Positions 60,718 through 64,000 of a DNA stretch of 64,000 bases are shown here, one piece after another. The DNA lies in the NCBI GenBank assembly GCA_016794145.1, contig JAEUKP010000014.1, positions 1-64,000 on the forward strand, in the 5' to 3' direction. The notes below the pieces were generated by a model that did not search any database, was not told the DNA's origin, and worked only from the letters and a program-made list of their open reading frames with translations. How positions within the stretch are numbered: position 1 is the stretch's first letter; each line of letters opens with the position of its first letter. This DNA is from Alphaproteobacteria bacterium. GTDB lineage: Bacteria; Pseudomonadota; Alphaproteobacteria; Micavibrionales; Micavibrionaceae. Made by a program: the position numbers and the translations under genes.

Positions 60718-61062
60718 CTAAAAGGTGACCGACTTCCCGCACCCACATTTTCCGGTCTCGTTGGGGTTGGAAATATCCAGTCGGCGATTTCCCAAATGAT
60801 CTTCGATATAGTCGATTTTCGCGCCAAAAAGCTTCAACATATCGAAGGCCGGAATATAAAGTCCCAAGACATCTGTCAGGGGAAAAACATCATCCCCCAC
60901 ATCCACATCATCGACTGTGGCCAAGGGTTTCAGGTCATATTCATTCCCGCCGCACCCTTTGCCGCCGCGAATGGATAAACGCAATCCAACAGCTCCGCCC
61001 GATATAGTCGTCAAATAGGCTTTGGCCGCATCCGTAACAGTGATTTCTGTGGTTAATTTCAT
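60718..61062 (-). CDS. sufA: Iron-sulfur cluster carrier SufA (HesB/IscA type)
   Basis: A 114-aa A-type carrier. The three cluster cysteines are present: one in GGKGCGGNEYDL and two in GKCGCGKSVTF. A longer frame to 61230 exists, but the ATG at 61062 gives the normal start (MKLTTEITVTDAAKAYL). It carries nascent clusters from the SufBCD scaffold to target proteins. Last gene of the suf operon. Confidence 0.9.
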   Translation of the reverse strand: MKLTTEITVTDAAKAYLTTISGGAVGLRLSIRGGKGCGGNEYDLKPLATVDDVDVGDDVFPLTDVLGLYIPAFDMLKLFGAKIDYIEDHLGNRRLDISNPNETGKCGCGKSVTF

Positions 61063-61073
61063 GCACACACTCC

Positions 61074-61487
61074 TCACGTAAACATATTCAATTGTAACTT
61101 GGCGGTTTCCGCCATAAAGGACGGATCCCATGTCGGTTCCCAGACAATTTCCACATCCACCTGCCCCACACCGGTCAGGGGAAAAATCGCCCCTTGCACC
61201 ATGCCCGGCATTTCTTGCGCCACCGGACATCCGGGGGAGGTCAGAGTCATTTTTACATCAATATCACTGGTTCCATCCGGCGCATCGGTAATGACCATGC
61301 TGTAAATCAATCCCAGTTCATAAATATTCACAGGGATTTCCGGATCATATACTTCGCGCAGGGCTTTGACGATCGCAAGCCACAGCGGATGGTCCTTGCT
61401 GCCCGTAATGTGGGGCGGTTCGGCCAATTCGTCGTAATCATCCCCGAACGCGTTGCGCACCATCTGTTCATCGGCTACGTGTTGCAT
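61074..61487 (-). CDS. sufT: SufT-like protein (DUF59/MIP18 family)
   Basis: A 137-aa protein with the DUF59 core: IVKALREVYDPEIPVNIYELGLIYSM and MTLTSPGCPVAQEMPG with the single conserved cysteine. Encoded between sufS and sufA, as SufT is in many alphaproteobacteria and Firmicutes, where it helps Fe-S protein maturation under high demand. It lacks a fused domain. It starts one base after the sufS stop. Confidence 0.88.
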   Translation of the reverse strand: MQHVADEQMVRNAFGDDYDELAEPPHITGSKDHPLWLAIVKALREVYDPEIPVNIYELGLIYSMVITDAPDGTSDIDVKMTLTSPGCPVAQEMPGMVQGAIFPLTGVGQVDVEIVWEPTWDPSFMAETAKLQLNMFT

Positions 61488-61488
61488 C

Positions 61489-62748
61489 TTACACCAACAT
61501 CCTTTTGGCTTTCATCAGCCCGTCTATCAATTGATCTATATCGTTTTTATCATTGTAAAGGCCAAACGACGCCCGAATCGTGCCATCGACCCCGAAACGC
61601 GCCATCAGCGGCTGGCAACAATGATGCCCTGTCCGCACCGCAACCCCGCATTGATCCAGTATCATCGCCACATCCGCCGAAGGACATCCCTCAACGGTAA
61701 AACTGATAATACCGGCTTTATCCTCGGCCTCCCCGATGATCCGGACACCATCCATCTTGCGCAACGCCTCGGTCGCGTACGACACCAAATCCTCTTCCCA
61801 TGCGTGGATAGTCTCCATCCCGATATGGGTCACGTAATCAACCGCGGCCCCCAACCCAATGACTTCGGCAATTGCGGGGGTTCCGGCTTCAAACCGTGCC
61901 GGAGCTGTGGCAAAGGTTGATCCGTCCAGCGTCACGCGATCAATCATATCTCCGCCGCCCTGATACGGAGGCATAGCATTCAACAGAGCCGATTTGCCGT
62001 ACAAAACCCCGACACCCGTAGGGCCATACAGTTTATGCCCCGTGAACACATAAAAATCAGCATCCAGATCCACCATGTTGACAGCTCTGTGCACAACCGC
62101 CTGCGATCCATCCACCAATAAACGGATATCTGGATTAAAAACAGACAGTATCGTTTTGATTCGATTGATATTGTTCACCGTCCCCAAAACATTGGATACC
62201 TGTGTACAACTGACCAGTTTTGTCCGTGGGGATAACAAGGATAACAGGGACTCATACACCAATTCCCCCTGATCCGTGACCGGAATATATTTGATGACAA
62301 TTCCGATCTGGTCTTTCAGAATATGCCACGGCACCAGATTGGCATGATGTTCCATTTCGGTCAGGATAATCTCGTCCCCTGCCGTTAAAAATGCGCGCCC
62401 CCAACTTTGCGCAACCAGATTGATCCCCTCGGTGGCATTGCGGGTAAAGACGATCTGATCCGGCGACGGAGCCCCGATAAACCGCGCAATTTTTGCACGA
62501 GCGGCTTCATACTCCGCCGTTTTCTGTTGGGAAAACGCATATAAGCCACGATGAATATTGGCATATCCCTCGGCATAGGCCTTGGTCACCGCATCAATCA
62601 CCGCACGGGGTTTTTGTGCACTCGCCCCGCTATCCAGAAAGGCAATCCGCTTTCCATGCATCGTGCCTTGCAACGCCGGAAAATCGTTGCGGAGGTTGTT
62701 GGCCTGCGGCATATTATTTACGTTTTTGATCATCATATTATCTTCCAT
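61489..62748 (-). CDS. sufS: Cysteine desulfurase SufS
   Basis: A 419-aa PLP enzyme taking sulfur from cysteine for Fe-S clusters. The PLP lysine is in FYVFTGHKLYGPTGVGVLYG (KLYGP), and the active-site cysteine in AVRTGHHCCQPLM. RIAFLDSGASAQKPRAVID and NIHRGLYAFS are group II desulfurase features. It is separated from sufD by 132 bases that contain a large palindromic repeat. Confidence 0.95.
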   Translation of the reverse strand: MEDNMMIKNVNNMPQANNLRNDFPALQGTMHGKRIAFLDSGASAQKPRAVIDAVTKAYAEGYANIHRGLYAFSQQKTAEYEAARAKIARFIGAPSPDQIVFTRNATEGINLVAQSWGRAFLTAGDEIILTEMEHHANLVPWHILKDQIGIVIKYIPVTDQGELVYESLLSLLSPRTKLVSCTQVSNVLGTVNNINRIKTILSVFNPDIRLLVDGSQAVVHRAVNMVDLDADFYVFTGHKLYGPTGVGVLYGKSALLNAMPPYQGGGDMIDRVTLDGSTFATAPARFEAGTPAIAEVIGLGAAVDYVTHIGMETIHAWEEDLVSYATEALRKMDGVRIIGEAEDKAGIISFTVEGCPSADVAMILDQCGVAVRTGHHCCQPLMARFGVDGTIRASFGLYNDKNDIDQLIDGLMKAKRMLV

Positions 62749-62764
62749 CTCACTTCTCTAAATG

Positions 62765-62850
62765 CCCCCTCACCCGACTTCGGCTAAAGGGCAAAAGCCC
62801 TAAGCCTGCGTTGCCCTCTCCCCCACGGGGAGAGGGATAGGGTGAGGGGG
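62765..62850. repeat. Compound palindromic repeat between sufD and sufS
   Basis: Outer arms CCCCCTCACCC (62765-62775) and GGGTGAGGGGG (62840-62850) are exact inverted copies. Inside lie GGCTAAAGGGC-AAAA-GCCCTAAGCC (a 10-bp stem with one mismatch) and CCCTCTCCCCCACGGGGAGAGGG. The same outer arms and the last hairpin occur at 56488-56595, and partial copies at 59452 and 10845. Confidence 0.75.
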
Positions 62851-62880
62851 AAAAGAGGGAGAGAGACATTATCACGTGAC

Positions 62881-63843
62881 TTACTCCAACCATGTTGCCA
62901 CCCTCTTATCGAATGTCGCACGTACAGTTTCATCCGGAATCTTATCCAACACATCGCTCAAAAACGCTTCCAACAACAATCGCCGGGCAGAGTCCGGATC
63001 AATTCCACGGCTCATTAAATAAAACAAAGGCGTTTCATCCAACTGTCCCGTGGTTGTTCCGTGCGAACATTTCACATCATCCGCATAAATTTCCAATTCC
63101 GGTTTCACATCCATTTCCGCCAAAGGCGACAACAACAGATTGTTTGATAATTGATACCCATCTGTTTTTTGCGCGTCTTTGTGCACATGGATTTTCCCTT
63201 GATAGACGCCCCGTGATTGGCCTTTCAAGGCGTTTTTAAAAAATTGCGATGACTGGCAATGCGGCGCGATATGATCGACACAAAGTGTGGTATCGCTGTG
63301 CCGTTTTCCGTCCAACAGGGTTAATCCGGACAGATCGCACGCAGCCCCTTTGCCCATCAATTTGACATGGATATCTGACCGCGCAAAGCCAGCCGCCCCA
63401 TTGACGGCGACCATGTGATACCGCGCATCATGCGATAACACCACCGAAAGATGATCCGTCACCACCGATGCGGGGCCGTCATCACTGATCCGGTAATGGC
63501 GCAATTGCACATTTTCTGCCAGCGTAATAACCAGATTTGTGTTTTTCCAATACGCATCTTCACCGGATTGGTGCTCGATAATCGTTGCCTCTGCCCCGCT
63601 TTCCAGATGGATATGCAGAGGCGCCGAAATCTGGCTGCCCGCATGTGCAACAAGAGATATCTCCAACGGATGATCGACTTTTCTGTTTTTGGGAATCACA
63701 ATGTGGTTATCGTCCTGCAAAAATGCGAATGCACTTGGCATATGCCAAAAACAATCGCGCGGAGTCACCTCCAGCTTTTTCAGAGCCGCATTGATATTGG
63801 AATATTTCCAACTTTCTTTGTCCAGATTAGATAAGGTCGGCAT
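62881..63843 (-). CDS. sufD: Fe-S cluster assembly protein SufD
   Basis: A 320-aa beta-helix scaffold partner of SufB and SufC. The C-terminal part has the family pattern [42 protein letters not shown] in pieces ([26 protein letters not shown]). A longer frame to 63924 exists but ATG 63843 overlaps the sufC stop by 17 bases and gives a normal start. It is shorter at the N-terminus than E. coli SufD (423 aa), as in many alphaproteobacteria. Confidence 0.93.
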   Translation of the reverse strand: MPTLSNLDKESWKYSNINAALKKLEVTPRDCFWHMPSAFAFLQDDNHIVIPKNRKVDHPLEISLVAHAGSQISAPLHIHLESGAEATIIEHQSGEDAYWKNTNLVITLAENVQLRHYRISDDGPASVVTDHLSVVLSHDARYHMVAVNGAAGFARSDIHVKLMGKGAACDLSGLTLLDGKRHSDTTLCVDHIAPHCQSSQFFKNALKGQSRGVYQGKIHVHKDAQKTDGYQLSNNLLLSPLAEMDVKPELEIYADDVKCSHGTTTGQLDETPLFYLMSRGIDPDSARRLLLEAFLSDVLDKIPDETVRATFDKRVATWLE

Positions 63844-64000
63844 AGCCTGTTTTCTCCAATTCTTTGGCCAAATCCGCACCACCTGTTTTGACAATTTTTC
63901 CGCCAGCCAGAACATGCACCACATCCGGCACGATATAATCCAACAAACGTTGGTAATGGGTAATGACCAAAAAGCTGCGATCCGGTGCGCGCAGACGATT
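63827..64000 (-). CDS. sufC: Fe-S assembly ATPase SufC, C-terminal end (cut by window edge)
   Basis: The last 57 codons: [20 protein letters not shown] (the H-loop) followed by [20 protein letters not shown] and GYADLI. This is the end of the ABC ATPase SufC that powers cluster assembly on SufBCD. It overlaps the sufD start by 17 bases. The remainder, and sufB, lie outside the window. Confidence 0.92.
   Translation of the reverse strand, partial: NRLRAPDRSFLVITHYQRLLDYIVPDVVHVLAGGKIVKTGGADLAKELEKTGYADLI

Noticed and set aside
1..64000. CRISPR arrays, rRNA genes, complete prophage
   Set aside because: No regularly spaced repeats, no rRNA sequence and no capsid, terminase or tail gene were found on either strand.

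Overview
The window is from an alphaproteobacterial chromosome of moderate GC. This rests on gene families and gene order that are typical of that class: lon-hupB-tRNA-Val; nuoJKLMN-birA-coaX-rnj-DUF1467-proS-lolC-lolD; the coiled-coil gene/zapA pair; purC/purS next to DUF1476 (the ATP synthase zeta inhibitor family); MbfA, UbiM and ExoD; and gcvTH-gcvPA-gcvPB and sufCDS-sufT-sufA operons. I would not go below class. The cell appears to be an aerobic heterotroph with complex I, ubiquinone synthesis, a glycine cleavage system and Suf iron-sulfur assembly.

Layout. 1-0.5 kb: end of an IS3-type insertion sequence, followed by a broken exported ORF. 0.5-6.1 kb: hybrid sensor kinase, then small envelope and stress-type genes (UPF0391 peptide, ExoD, EF-hand protein, glycine-zipper lipoprotein). 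6.1-6.8 kb: tRNA-Val with a dead integrase stub joined to the tail of a cation/proton antiporter, which is a scar of an old integration. 6.8-12.1 kb: hupB, lon, zapA and its coiled-coil partner, and a thiolase. 12.3-13.6 kb: an orphan 448-aa protein. 13.8-20.2 kb: a compact integrative element in the 3' end of tRNA-Gly(TCC). It has a P4-type integrase, AlpA-like regulator, small coupled ORFs and a RecA-fold ATPase. Its two likely cargo genes are a membrane protein behind a strongly structured leader RNA and a HEPN-like protein. 20.2-29.6 kb: sppA, aroC, an AMIN-domain lipoprotein, ilvE, an OmpR/EnvZ-like pair, ubiM and mbfA. 29.6-46.4 kb: lolDC, an archaeal/eukaryotic-type proS, rnj, coaX, birA, nuoNMLKJ and ettA, all on the minus strand. 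46.6-52.2 kb: DedA, a frameshifted DUF457 hydrolase, a MurC/Mpl-type ligase, a lipoprotein, trhO and small orphan ORFs. 52.2-58.6 kb: glycine cleavage operon, purS and purC. 58.6-59.4 kb: two DUF1476 paralogues. 59.8-64.0 kb: a glycine-rich orphan and the suf operon, with sufC cut by the window end.

Three patterns stand out. First, the tRNA-Gly element is the best candidate for an undescribed system: att repeats, integrase arm sites, a multi-hairpin RNA and two unassigned cargo proteins are all visible. Second, base composition changes abruptly inside single genes (lon, lolC, the MurC/Mpl-type ligase, the DUF457 gene), and in the DUF457 gene the change coincides with the frameshift. Third, at least two families of palindromic repeats sit between genes, including inside the gcv-pur and suf gene runs. 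Coordinates of start codons were adjusted where a ribosome binding site or family length supported a different start. No CRISPR array or rRNA was seen.
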